Origin: Mesorhizobium sp. J18
GTDB lineage: Bacteria; Pseudomonadota; Alphaproteobacteria; Rhizobiales; Rhizobiaceae
DNA length: 64,000 bases
Reading direction: 5' to 3'
NCBI RefSeq assembly: GCF_007829525.1
Contig: NZ_VLJP01000012.1
Coordinates: 120,411 to 184,410, forward strand
Part shown: positions 37,515 through 45,573 of the stretch, piece by piece
How positions within the stretch are numbered: position 1 is the first letter of the stretch
How the letters are laid out: every line of letters starts with the position of its first letter
Notes under the pieces: model-generated
Database searches by the model: none
Seen by the model: the letters and a program-made list of their open reading frames with translations, nothing else
What the model was told of the DNA's origin: nothing
Translations under genes and position numbers: made by a program

Positions 37515-39170
37515 CTATTGTCCCGCCGCATGCCTGCCGGCATTGCGGCCTGAGAAGATGCAGCCGCCGAGGAAGGTTCCTTCCAGCGCGTTGTAGCCGT
37601 GATAGCCGCCGCCTCCGAAACCGGCGACTTCGCCTGCCGCATAGAGGCCAGGTATCGGCTCACCATCCTTATCAAGAACCTGAGCGTCCAGATTGGTATG
37701 CAGGCCGCCGAGCGTCTTGCGGGTGAGCACATGCAGCCGCACCGCAATCAGCGGGCCATTGGCCGGATCGAGTATCCTGTGTGGCCTGGCGGTGCGGACC
37801 AGCCGGTCGCCCAGATAGTTGCGGGCGCCGCGGATCGCCATCACTTGCGCGTCCTTGGAAAAAGGATTGTCGATTTCGCGATCGCGGGCGGCAATCTGCG
37901 CCTCGATATGCGCGCGGTCGAGCAGCGTGCTTCGAGTGAGGTCGTTCATCGCCTGGACAAGCGCGCCGAGCGTGTCGCGGACGATGAAATCCTCGCCCTT
38001 CTGCTTGAAGGCTTCGACGGGCGGGGGCGCACCCTCGCCACGGCGGCTTTTCAGCACGGCGCGCCAGCTTTTGGAAGCGAAGTCCGGATTCTGCTCGGAA
38101 CCGGAAAGCGCGAATTCCTTCCTGATGATCTTCTGGGTCAGGATAAACCAGGAATAGTCATGGCCGGTGGAAAGGATCTGCTTCAGCGTCGTCATCGTAT
38201 CGAAGCCGGGCAGGCAGGGCGGCGGCAGGCGGTTGCCGAGCGCGTCGAACCACATGGAGGACGGACCAGGCAGGATGCGTATGCCGTGGTCGGGCCAGAT
38301 CGGCGCCCAGTTCTTTACGCCCTCGGTATAGTGCCACATGCGGTCAGCATTGATGATGGCGCCGCCCGCCTTGCGGGCAATCTCCAGCATGCGGCCATCG
38401 ACATGGTGGGGAACGCCGGCGACCATGTTCTTCGGCGGTGGACCAAGGCGATCCCTCGGCCAGTTCTTGCGCACGAGCTCGAAATTGCCGCCGATGCCGC
38501 CGGAAGCAACGATTACCGCGCCGGCCCTGAACTCGAAATCTCCCACGATCTCGCGGCTCGACTGCTGGCCGCGTTCCACCGACGAGGGTTTCAGCACCTC
38601 GCCCGCGACGCCGGTGACCGCGCCCTTCGACCTGATCAGGCGGCTGGCGCGGTGGCGGAATTTCAGCGCAATCAGACCACCGGCCACATGTTCGCGTATA
38701 CGTCGCTCGAACGGCTCGGTGACGCCCGGGCCGCTTCCCCAGGTGATGTGGAAACGGGGAACGGAATTGCCGTGACCATGCGCCAGCGAGCCGCCGCGCT
38801 CGGCCCAGCCGACGACGGGGAACCAGCGCATGCCCATACCGTAGAGCCACGATCGCATCTCGCCGGCGGCGAAATCGATGAAGGCCTCTGCAACCTTGCG
38901 CGGCCAGTAGTCCTCGTCGCGATCGAAGCCGGCGGAGCCCATCCAGTCCTGCAGGGCGAGGTCGCGGCTGTCCCGGATGCGTATACGGCGCTGTTCCGGG
39001 CTGTCGACGAAGAACAGCCCGCCGAGCGACCAGAAGGCCTGGCCTCCGAGGGAATTCTCTCCTTCCTGCTCGAGGATGATTACACGCTTGCCCGCATCGG
39101 CCAATTCGGCCGCTGCGACCAGCCCTGCCAGTCCGCCGCCGATGATGACCGCATCTGCCTCCTCTGCCAT
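37515..39170 (-). CDS. FAD-binding dehydrogenase (fumarate reductase/KSTD-like)
   Basis: 551-residue flavoprotein starting at the ATG 39170 (GAGGAG upstream): ADAVIIGGGLAGLVAAAELADAGKRVIILEQEG binds FAD and GLYAAGEVAGFGGGGYHGYNALEGTFLGGCIFSGRNAG is the C-terminal FAD motif. This is the rhizobial FAD-binding dehydrogenase group, related to fumarate-reductase flavoproteins and 3-ketosteroid dehydrogenases. No signal peptide, no steroid cluster nearby; the substrate is unknown. Confidence 0.88.
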   Translation of the reverse strand: MAEEADAVIIGGGLAGLVAAAELADAGKRVIILEQEGENSLGGQAFWSLGGLFFVDSPEQRRIRIRDSRDLALQDWMGSAGFDRDEDYWPRKVAEAFIDFAAGEMRSWLYGMGMRWFPVVGWAERGGSLAHGHGNSVPRFHITWGSGPGVTEPFERRIREHVAGGLIALKFRHRASRLIRSKGAVTGVAGEVLKPSSVERGQQSSREIVGDFEFRAGAVIVASGGIGGNFELVRKNWPRDRLGPPPKNMVAGVPHHVDGRMLEIARKAGGAIINADRMWHYTEGVKNWAPIWPDHGIRILPGPSSMWFDALGNRLPPPCLPGFDTMTTLKQILSTGHDYSWFILTQKIIRKEFALSGSEQNPDFASKSWRAVLKSRRGEGAPPPVEAFKQKGEDFIVRDTLGALVQAMNDLTRSTLLDRAHIEAQIAARDREIDNPFSKDAQVMAIRGARNYLGDRLVRTARPHRILDPANGPLIAVRLHVLTRKTLGGLHTNLDAQVLDKDGEPIPGLYAAGEVAGFGGGGYHGYNALEGTFLGGCIFSGRNAGRHAAGQ

Positions 39171-39240
39171 CCGCTCCTCCCTTTGCGGCGGCATGGTAGA
39201 AGCGATGGGCAGCGGCTTGCAACGCCGTTTTGTGGCTGGC

Positions 39241-40272
39241 CTAACGCTCGGTCAGCTTGAGTTCGATGCGGCGGTTCCTGGAGCGCGCTTCCATGGTATC
39301 GGCTTCATCGAGCGGCTGATATTCGCCGAAGCCGGCGGCGACGAGCCTGTTCGCAGGAACGCCGTTCTCGATCAGGAACTTGACCACCGCGGTAGCGCGG
39401 GCCGAGGACAATTCCCAGTTATCGCGATAACGGCCGGTGCCGGAAAGGGGAATGTTATCCGTGTGGCCGTCGACACGCAGCACCCAGTTGATCTCGGGCG
39501 GGATCTCCTTCTGCAGGTCGATCACCGCGTCGGCGAGTTTTTTCATCTCGGCCTTGCCGGCATCGTTGATCTCGGAGGCTCCGGAAGGAAACAGGACTTC
39601 CGCCTGGAAGACGAAACGGTCACCGACGATACGGATATTCTCGCGATCCGAAAGGATTTCGCGCAAGCGCCCGAAGAAGTCGGACCGATAGCGGTTCAGC
39701 TCCTGGACGCGCTGGGCCAGTGCCACATTCAGGCGGCGGCCGAGATCGGCAATCTTGGCATTGGATTCCCTGTCGCGCTGCTCGGAAGCGTCAAGCGCGG
39801 CTTCAAGAGCCGCGATCTGCTTGCGCAGGGCGGAAATCTGCTGGTTGAGCAATTCCACCTGGGAGAGCGCCCGCTGGCTTATCTGACGCTCGCTGGCAAG
39901 TTCATCGGTCAACTCTCCGACGCGTTCCTCAGCCGCCTGGCTTTCGCCTGCGCCGCTGGTCAGAAGCTGCTCCAGACGGGAATTCTCGGCTTCCGCATCG
40001 GAGAGAGAGGCGCGCAGACTGGCGATGATATCCTCCGCATCCTGCGAGTTGGATCGCTCCAGCGCGAGCAATTGCGTCAGTTCGTTGATCTGGTCATTGA
40101 GCCTGTTGAGAACCGCATCCTTGCCGGTGATCTCCTGGCTGAGGAAATACTGCGCCAGCACGAAGACCGACAGCATGAACATGATGGCAAGAAGCAGCGT
40201 CGAAAGCGCGTCAACAAAGCCGGGCCAATAGTCGACACCCCGTTCGCGACGGCGACCGCGGGCAAGCGCCAT
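39241..40272 (-). CDS. MotB/OmpA-domain peptidoglycan-anchoring membrane protein
   Basis: 343 residues: one N-terminal membrane helix (GFVDALSTLLLAIMFMLSVFVLAQYFLS, about 18-45), a long coiled-coil (about 55-180, many Leu heptads), and a C-terminal OmpA/MotB domain (WVLRVDGHTDNIPLSGTGRYRDNWELSSARATAVVKFL) that binds peptidoglycan. It starts one base after the MotA/ExbB-like gene stop, so they form a two-gene unit. The acidic residue in the membrane helix (Asp of GFVDALS) would be the proton site, as in MotB. Its function in the cell is not known; the pair is common in rhizobia. Confidence 0.85.
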   Translation of the reverse strand: MALARGRRRERGVDYWPGFVDALSTLLLAIMFMLSVFVLAQYFLSQEITGKDAVLNRLNDQINELTQLLALERSNSQDAEDIIASLRASLSDAEAENSRLEQLLTSGAGESQAAEERVGELTDELASERQISQRALSQVELLNQQISALRKQIAALEAALDASEQRDRESNAKIADLGRRLNVALAQRVQELNRYRSDFFGRLREILSDRENIRIVGDRFVFQAEVLFPSGASEINDAGKAEMKKLADAVIDLQKEIPPEINWVLRVDGHTDNIPLSGTGRYRDNWELSSARATAVVKFLIENGVPANRLVAAGFGEYQPLDEADTMEARSRNRRIELKLTER

Positions 40273-40273
40273 G

Positions 40274-41293
40274 TCAGCTTCTTTCCTCTTTGCTCAGTGC
40301 CGCGGCGATCTTCTCCAGCGTTTCACGGAGGGCTTTCTGGTCCTCGGCCTGGGATTCGACCCAGTCGCGCATCATCTGCTGCTCATGGCGCATGTTCTTG
40401 ACCAGACCAGCGATGCCGTCGGCCAGAGCAGCCATGGAGGCTGCGACACGCGGATTGGGCGAACCGCCGGCTTCCTGCATGCTGCGCAGGCGCTCGGAAA
40501 GTATTTTCAGCTCCTCGGAGGAATTCGCCTTTCCGCCATCAGCAAGGTCCGATCCGAGATCGGTCACCGTCGACAGCCAGTTTTCCAGTTCGGTGTAAAA
40601 TCTGTTCTGGGCTCGTCCCGCCTGGAGGTCGAGGAAGCCGAGGACCAGTGATCCCGACAGGCCGAAAAGCGACGAGGAGAAAGCCGTGCCCATGCCTTGC
40701 AGCGGTGCCGAAAGGCCGGATTTGAGCGATTGAAGGATGTCATTGGCATCACCCGAACCCGGATCGAGAGACTGGATCGTGTCGCCAATCGACCCGATTG
40801 TCTGCAATAGGCCCCAGAAGGTGCCAAGCAGGCCCAGAAAGACGAGAAGGCCGATGAGATAGCGGGATATGTCCCGGCTCTCATCCAGGCGGGTGGCGAT
40901 GGAATCGAGTATGGAGCGCATCGAACTTGTCGAAAGCGCCATGCTGGACGACCGGCCGAGAAGGGCTTTCATGGGCGCCAGAAGAACCGGGTCTCCCGCT
41001 TCCGTGCCCGCCCTGAAGGAATTGACCCAGCGCACTTCGCGGAAAAGCCTGACGACCTGTGCGAAAGCAAGAAGAATTCCGACTGCGAGCACCCCCAGAA
41101 TGAGCCCGTTCAGACCAGGATTGGTTTGAAATGCCGAAGATATCTGGCGGTAGAGTATCGCCGCGACGAAACCGACGATCGCCAGGAAAATCAGCATCGA
41201 AAACAGGAACACCTGCGGACTGGAAAGGCTGCGCGGATCGTAATCCTCATCGGGGGACAGGCGATCCGAACCCAGTGCTTTCAGCAAGGCCAT
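40274..41293 (-). CDS. MotA/TolQ/ExbB-family proton-channel-like protein
   Basis: 339 residues with membrane helices near 33-55, 62-80, 140-160 and 185-210 (LIGLLVFLGLLGTFWGLLQTIGSIGDTI) of the MotA/ExbB fold. A region after the last helices continues as a cytoplasmic coiled tail (LRSMQEAGG...VAASMAALADGIAGLVKNMRHEQQMM). Paired with the OmpA-domain gene downstream; together they form a proton-driven peptidoglycan-anchored complex in type. Flagellar genes, TonB and TolA-like partners are absent here; the Tol genes of this window are 10 kb away. Confidence 0.85.
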   Translation of the reverse strand: MALLKALGSDRLSPDEDYDPRSLSSPQVFLFSMLIFLAIVGFVAAILYRQISSAFQTNPGLNGLILGVLAVGILLAFAQVVRLFREVRWVNSFRAGTEAGDPVLLAPMKALLGRSSSMALSTSSMRSILDSIATRLDESRDISRYLIGLLVFLGLLGTFWGLLQTIGSIGDTIQSLDPGSGDANDILQSLKSGLSAPLQGMGTAFSSSLFGLSGSLVLGFLDLQAGRAQNRFYTELENWLSTVTDLGSDLADGGKANSSEELKILSERLRSMQEAGGSPNPRVAASMAALADGIAGLVKNMRHEQQMMRDWVESQAEDQKALRETLEKIAAALSKEERS

Positions 41294-41370
41294 AGGCTCC
41301 TCGAATCCGTTGCTGCATAGAGACTGCCCGTGACTCTAAACGGAAATGCGACAAAATTGAAAGATATCGT

Positions 41371-41395
41371 CGCCGCCGGCCCTGCGCTGGCGGCG
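41371..41395 (-). terminator. GC-rich hairpin after the IMPase gene
   Basis: Stem CGCCGCCGGC / GCTGGCGGCG with a 5-base loop (one G-T pair), 13 bp past the IMPase stop on the minus strand. The following bases (ACGATATCTTTCAATTTTGTC) are only mildly T-rich, so termination is probable but not certain. Confidence 0.5.
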
Positions 41396-41407
41396 CAGCA
41401 AGCCAAT

Positions 41408-42208
41408 TTAGCGGCCCGTCGCCGGCTTTTTCAGGGCTGCGAGCAGGGCTTTGTGGATCGCCTCATTGCCAGCCACCACGGTACCGCTATCGAAGATGTT
41501 CTGCCCACCGGTCCGATCGGTAGCGAATCCACCGGCCTCGCGGATCATGAGCAGGCCCGCCGCCATGTCCCAGGGCGAGAGCGCGTCTTCCCAGAAGCCG
41601 TCGATGCGCCCAGCCGCCACATAAGCGAGATCGAGCGCGGCCGCGCCCATGCGACGGATGCCCGCGGTCTCGCCCATGACGTTGCGAAGATCGATCAGCG
41701 CGCGGCCGTGATCACCGCGCCCGAGATGCGGGATGCCCGTACCGATCACGCAATCGTATAGCCTGCTGCGCGCGGCCACGCGCAGGCGCCGGTCGTTCAG
41801 AAATGCGCCGCCGCCGCGCTCGGCGGTGTAGAGCTCGTCCATTGCCGGATTGTAGATGACGCCGGCTACGAGTTGCCCTTGCCGCTCAAGGCCGATCGAG
41901 ACGGCAAAGATGGGGATGCCGTGCAGGAAATTGGTCGTGCCGTCGAGCGGATCGACAATCCACCGATGCTGCGCGTCCTCGCCTTCGACCACGCCGCGTT
42001 CTTCCATGAGAAAGGAATAGCCCGGTCGGGCGCGCTTCAGTTCCGTATAGATGATCTCCTCGGCCTTGCGGTCGGCCTGGCTCACATAGTCGCCGGGCCC
42101 CTTGAGGGAGACCTGCAGGTTCTGCACCTCACCGAAATCGCGCGCCAGCGAACGGCCTGCCTTCATGGCGGCCTGAACCATGACATTTATGATTGCGGAA
42201 CGCGCCAT
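41408..42208 (-). CDS. Inositol monophosphatase family protein
   Basis: 266 residues with the family signature WIVDPLDGTTNFLHGIPIFAVSIGL and the second motif LSPWDMAAGLLMIREAGG. Metal-binding acidic residues (Glu in MEERG, Asp-Pro-Leu-Asp) are complete. Family members hydrolyse inositol phosphates or related sugar phosphates; bacterial SuhB also binds ribosome assembly factors. Here it stands upstream of the MotA/OmpA pair and 37 bp after efp, as in related genomes. Confidence 0.93.
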   Translation of the reverse strand: MARSAIINVMVQAAMKAGRSLARDFGEVQNLQVSLKGPGDYVSQADRKAEEIIYTELKRARPGYSFLMEERGVVEGEDAQHRWIVDPLDGTTNFLHGIPIFAVSIGLERQGQLVAGVIYNPAMDELYTAERGGGAFLNDRRLRVAARSRLYDCVIGTGIPHLGRGDHGRALIDLRNVMGETAGIRRMGAAALDLAYVAAGRIDGFWEDALSPWDMAAGLLMIREAGGFATDRTGGQNIFDSGTVVAGNEAIHKALLAALKKPATGR

Positions 42209-42245
42209 CGGAATGGTCTTCCAAACAAGATTGTGATGCTACGCC

Positions 42246-42809
42246 TCAGTCGGCGCGGCGGATATAGGTGATTTCGTTCGTATCGACCACGATGCGCTCG
42301 CCGGCCGAAATGAAGGGCGGCACCATGACGCGGATGCCGTTTTCCAGTACCGCAGGCTTGTAGGAGGATGCGGCGGTCTGACCCTTGACCACGGGATCGG
42401 CTTCCGCAACTTCGAGCGTGACCTGATCCGGCAGGGAGATGCCGATAGGCTTGTCCTCATAGAGCTCGACCGTAACGGTCATGCCGTCCTGCAGGAAAGC
42501 CGCGCGCTCGCCGACAAAATCCTTCTGCAATTCGAGCTGCTCATAGCTTTCCGAATCCATGAAGACGAGCGCTTCACCCTGCTCATAGAGATAAGTGAAG
42601 TCCTTCTGCTCGAGCCTGATCCTTTCGACGGTTTCGGCAGAACGGAAGCGTTCGTTGAGCTTGGTGCCGTTGATCAGGTTCTTGAGTTCCACCTGATTGT
42701 AGGCGCCACCCTTGCCCGGCTTCACAGCATTGGTCTTGACCGCCACCCAAAGGCTGCCGTCATGCTCGATGACATTGCCGGGCCGGATTTCGTTACCGTT
42801 GATCTTCAT
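42246..42809 (-). CDS. efp: Elongation factor P
   Basis: 187 residues with the EF-P three-domain layout. The loop lysine to be modified is in [11 protein letters not shown] (Lys33). EF-P relieves ribosome stalling at polyproline stretches, relevant to the Pro-rich FtsY, TolA and HemY encoded here. The N-terminus [18 protein letters not shown] is canonical. Gap to the SEL1 gene 129 bp, no gene or clear terminator. Confidence 0.97.
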   Translation of the reverse strand: MKINGNEIRPGNVIEHDGSLWVAVKTNAVKPGKGGAYNQVELKNLINGTKLNERFRSAETVERIRLEQKDFTYLYEQGEALVFMDSESYEQLELQKDFVGERAAFLQDGMTVTVELYEDKPIGISLPDQVTLEVAEADPVVKGQTAASSYKPAVLENGIRVMVPPFISAGERIVVDTNEITYIRRAD

Positions 42810-42938
42810 CCTTCAAAGTCCTGGAATTATCTTGCCTGCGGGCCGGATTGGCGCCTCCAAGACCATAAAAAGGGCCGGGAAGCAAGCCGTTGCAGGCGCT
42901 TATGCATGAAAACGGCTGGTAGCATCGGCTTGTGTCGT

Positions 42939-43946
42939 TCAGCGGAGATCGTTCGCTTCCTCGATCGCCTTCTTGCGCTGGTCTTCGGTCAGTCCTTGCA
43001 GGAAGTCCTCCATGAAAGGATCCACAAGACCTGCGCGACGAGCCAGCACATACCAGGCAGCCGCCGCAACCGGATCCGCCTCAGTGCCGACTCCGGAACG
43101 ATAGAGCTTGGCCAGACGGTTCTGTGCCGCCACATTACCGCCTTCGGCGGCCTGCTTGAGCCAGCCGAAACCGGCTTCCGGATCCGCCTTGCCGCCTCGG
43201 CCCTCCACCAGCCAGGTTCCCAGATCGAGCTGTGCCGTGTCAAAGTTCTGCCGGGCTGCGAGTTCCAGCCAGCGACGCGCCTCTGCCTCGTCGGCCGGTT
43301 TGCCACCGATGCCGTTGGCATAGACTTGCGACATGGCATATTGGGCATCCGCTAGGCCGGCTTCAGCGGCCCGTTCGTAATAGGCGACGGCTTTCTTGGT
43401 GCTTTCAAACCCGAATTCGCGATTCATCACCATCTGCGCGAAGTTGAATTCTGCCAGGTGATTGCCCCTGTCGGCTGCTGCCTTCATCAGTTCATAGGCT
43501 TTTTCCTCGTCCTTCTCGACATAGCGGCCGTCGATGAGCAGGAGCGCATACTGGAACTGGGCTTCGGGTATGCCTTGCTCAGCCGCCTTGGCATACCATT
43601 TCGCGGCTTCCTTCTCATCTCGGGCAACACCCAGGCCGCGGGCATAAATCTCCGCGATTAGCGTCTGCGCGGCGCCATCTCCATTCTCGGCGCGGGGTTT
43701 TGCCAGGTTGAGAGCGGTAAGATAGTAGCCGCGCTGGAAAGCGCCGTAGGCTGCATCAGGCACCTTGCCGAAGCGCGAGGGATTGATCTCCTCCGCCGAT
43801 GGTGACGAACCGTTGTCCCTGCCGGGGCGCGCTTCCTTGCCGTCGGCCGTTGCGGATGGTTCGTCCGCTGCCCATGCGGTTGCCTGGGCATTGCCGAACA
43901 ACAATAGGGCGAAAGCGAGTGCTGCGGGAGCAAGTCGTTTCGTCAT
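42939..43946 (-). CDS. SEL1-like repeat protein, exported
   Basis: 335 residues with an N-terminal signal peptide (MTKRLAPAALAFALLLFGNAQATAWA). It contains about six SEL1-like repeats (for example ARGLGVARDEKEAAKWYAKAAEQGIPEAQFQYALLL), which form alpha-helical scaffolds for protein-protein contacts. Likely periplasmic; partner unknown. It starts right after the thiE-like gene with a 2 bp gap. Confidence 0.9.
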   Translation of the reverse strand: MTKRLAPAALAFALLLFGNAQATAWAADEPSATADGKEARPGRDNGSSPSAEEINPSRFGKVPDAAYGAFQRGYYLTALNLAKPRAENGDGAAQTLIAEIYARGLGVARDEKEAAKWYAKAAEQGIPEAQFQYALLLIDGRYVEKDEEKAYELMKAAADRGNHLAEFNFAQMVMNREFGFESTKKAVAYYERAAEAGLADAQYAMSQVYANGIGGKPADEAEARRWLELAARQNFDTAQLDLGTWLVEGRGGKADPEAGFGWLKQAAEGGNVAAQNRLAKLYRSGVGTEADPVAAAAWYVLARRAGLVDPFMEDFLQGLTEDQRKKAIEEANDLR

Positions 43947-43948
43947 TT

Positions 43949-44608
43949 TCAGCCTTCAAATCGCGGAGCCTTGGCGTCGAGAATCGAATTCGCGCGACGG
44001 ACGGCTTCCGCCGGGTCCACTCCTGCGGCGAATACCGCCGAAGACAAGGCAACGAATTCGGCGCCCGTTGCGGCCACGGCCTCCACGGAACTGATATCGG
44101 CGCCGCCAAGAACGATGCAAGGCAGCTCGATCATCTCCGACCACCATGCCCCAAGCCCGAGGTTGCGGGGATGCGGCTCCGGTTTGGTGTCGTAGCCGAA
44201 ACGCCCGAAAAACATATAGTCGGGTTGGGTCTCTCCGAGTTCAAGCGCATCGTCGCGGGTCTTGACCCCGCCGCATCCGACCATCATGCGGTCCTGATAT
44301 TTGTGTATGGTATTGGCAAGCTCGGCTTTCGAAGCTTCGACATGGATGCCGTCCGCCTTGACCCTGCTGGCAATCCGAGGTTCCCCGGCGATCACGACGG
44401 CCACGCCACGCTCCTGAACAAGCGGCGTCAGCCGTTCCGCCCGCCGCTGAAAGCTGGCTTCGTCGAGATCGTAAGCTGGCAGGATCAGCGAAGCCACATC
44501 TCCGCCGGCAAGTGCCGCTGAGACGCGTTCTTCCGCATCCGCAGCATCTGGTGCAGATGGAGCGATCAGAACAAGGCGACAGCGGTCCGCGGGGATGGTT
44601 TCGGTCAT
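43949..44608 (-). CDS. Thiamine phosphate synthase-like protein, degenerate active site
   Basis: 219 residues from the ATG at 44606-44608. The overall TIM-barrel pattern of ThiE is visible (GCGGVKTRDDALELGETQPDYMFFGRF, ELPCIVLGGADISSVEAVAATGAEFVALSSAVF). However, the usual ThiE signatures are changed: no QLRxK pyrimidine-binding motif, no VNDR, GIHVEASK instead of GVHLGQED, and no G-P-I-F-x-T-x-T phosphate loop. So this is probably a paralogue with another function, or inactive. It sits 2 bp before the SEL1 gene; no thiamine genes adjoin it and no TPP riboswitch is seen. Confidence 0.75.
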   Translation of the reverse strand: MTETIPADRCRLVLIAPSAPDAADAEERVSAALAGGDVASLILPAYDLDEASFQRRAERLTPLVQERGVAVVIAGEPRIASRVKADGIHVEASKAELANTIHKYQDRMMVGCGGVKTRDDALELGETQPDYMFFGRFGYDTKPEPHPRNLGLGAWWSEMIELPCIVLGGADISSVEAVAATGAEFVALSSAVFAAGVDPAEAVRRANSILDAKAPRFEG

Positions 44609-44750
44609 AGCTTCGGCATCTTTAGGAAGCGATCTTGGTTCTATTGGGGCATAGACGATGGGTTCCCTTTTGAACAGGGATCGATTCCACAAAGGCCTCT
44701 CGCCAATGCCGCCGCGAAGAGCTAAGCGGTGCGCGAAAGGCATATTCCGC

Positions 44751-45524
44751 ATGACGTCTCTGCTCACCGATCCGTTCTTCTACGCTGCCGCAATTCCGGC
44801 CGTCATTCTTGTCGGTCTGTCCAAAGGCGGTTTTGGCGGTGCGATGGCGCTGCTAGGCGTGCCGCTGATCTCCCTGGTGGTGCAGCCGGTGCAGGCAGCG
44901 GCCATCCTGCTGCCGATCCTGATCGTCATGGATATGGCTTCACTCTGGGCATGGCGCGGCTACCGCGACGCCAGGACGCTGCGGATCATGCTGCCTGGAG
45001 CCATGATAGGCATTGCCATCGGATGGCTGACGGCAGCGGTGGTGACGGCCGGCATGGTGCGGCTCATTGTTGGTATCATCACTTTCCTGTTCTTCCTGCG
45101 CTGGGCCGTGCAGAAATTCGGCGGAGGCGAAAAGATCACACCGCACCGGCCAGTCGTCGGAGTCTTCTGGGGCGTTATTTCGGGCTTCGCGAGCTTCGTC
45201 GCCCATGCCGGCGGTCCGCCCTATCAGATCTATGCCTTGCTGTTGAAGCAGGATCCGAAGATCTATACCGGCACCAGCGTGATATATTTCGCGATCGTCA
45301 ATGCGGTGAAGCTCGTTCCCTATTTCCTGCTTGGGCAGTTCGACAGGGCGAATCTCACCGCGTCGTTCGTCCTGGTCCCCATTGCTCCTGCGGCCACCCT
45401 TGCCGGTGCATGGATCGTGAAGCGGATGCGGCCGACGGTCTTCTATCCTTTCATGTATGCAATGATATTGGTCATTTCCCTGAAACTGATCTCGGACGGC
45501 ATATCCGACATCTGGGGCTGGTGA
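44751..45524 (+). CDS. TauE/SafE-family sulfite exporter-like membrane protein
   Basis: 257 residues from the ATG at 44751, with about eight membrane helices. TauE-like signatures are VGLSKGGFGGAMALLGVPLISLVV and SGFASFVAHAGGPPYQIYAL. The family exports sulfite, sulfonates or related C2 acids. An N-terminal in-frame extension is rejected. Neighbours: divergent from the ThiE-like gene; followed by an acyl-CoA ligase after 49 bp. Confidence 0.9.
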   Translation: MTSLLTDPFFYAAAIPAVILVGLSKGGFGGAMALLGVPLISLVVQPVQAAAILLPILIVMDMASLWAWRGYRDARTLRIMLPGAMIGIAIGWLTAAVVTAGMVRLIVGIITFLFFLRWAVQKFGGGEKITPHRPVVGVFWGVISGFASFVAHAGGPPYQIYALLLKQDPKIYTGTSVIYFAIVNAVKLVPYFLLGQFDRANLTASFVLVPIAPAATLAGAWIVKRMRPTVFYPFMYAMILVISLKLISDGISDIWGW

Positions 45525-45573
45525 CGATCGCCGAGGCTTGTGCTTAAAGATGGCCGAATTCTGGAGGATGTCA

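Noticed and set aside
37599-39260. 553-codon frame opposite the FAD-binding dehydrogenase
   Set aside because: The reverse strand shows complete FAD motifs at both ends. The antisense product has no domain pattern.
39241-41293. Complete Zorya defence system
   Set aside because: The MotA/OmpA pair resembles ZorAB in type, but there are no ZorC, ZorD or ZorE genes next to it, and the neighbours (IMPase, efp) are core genes.
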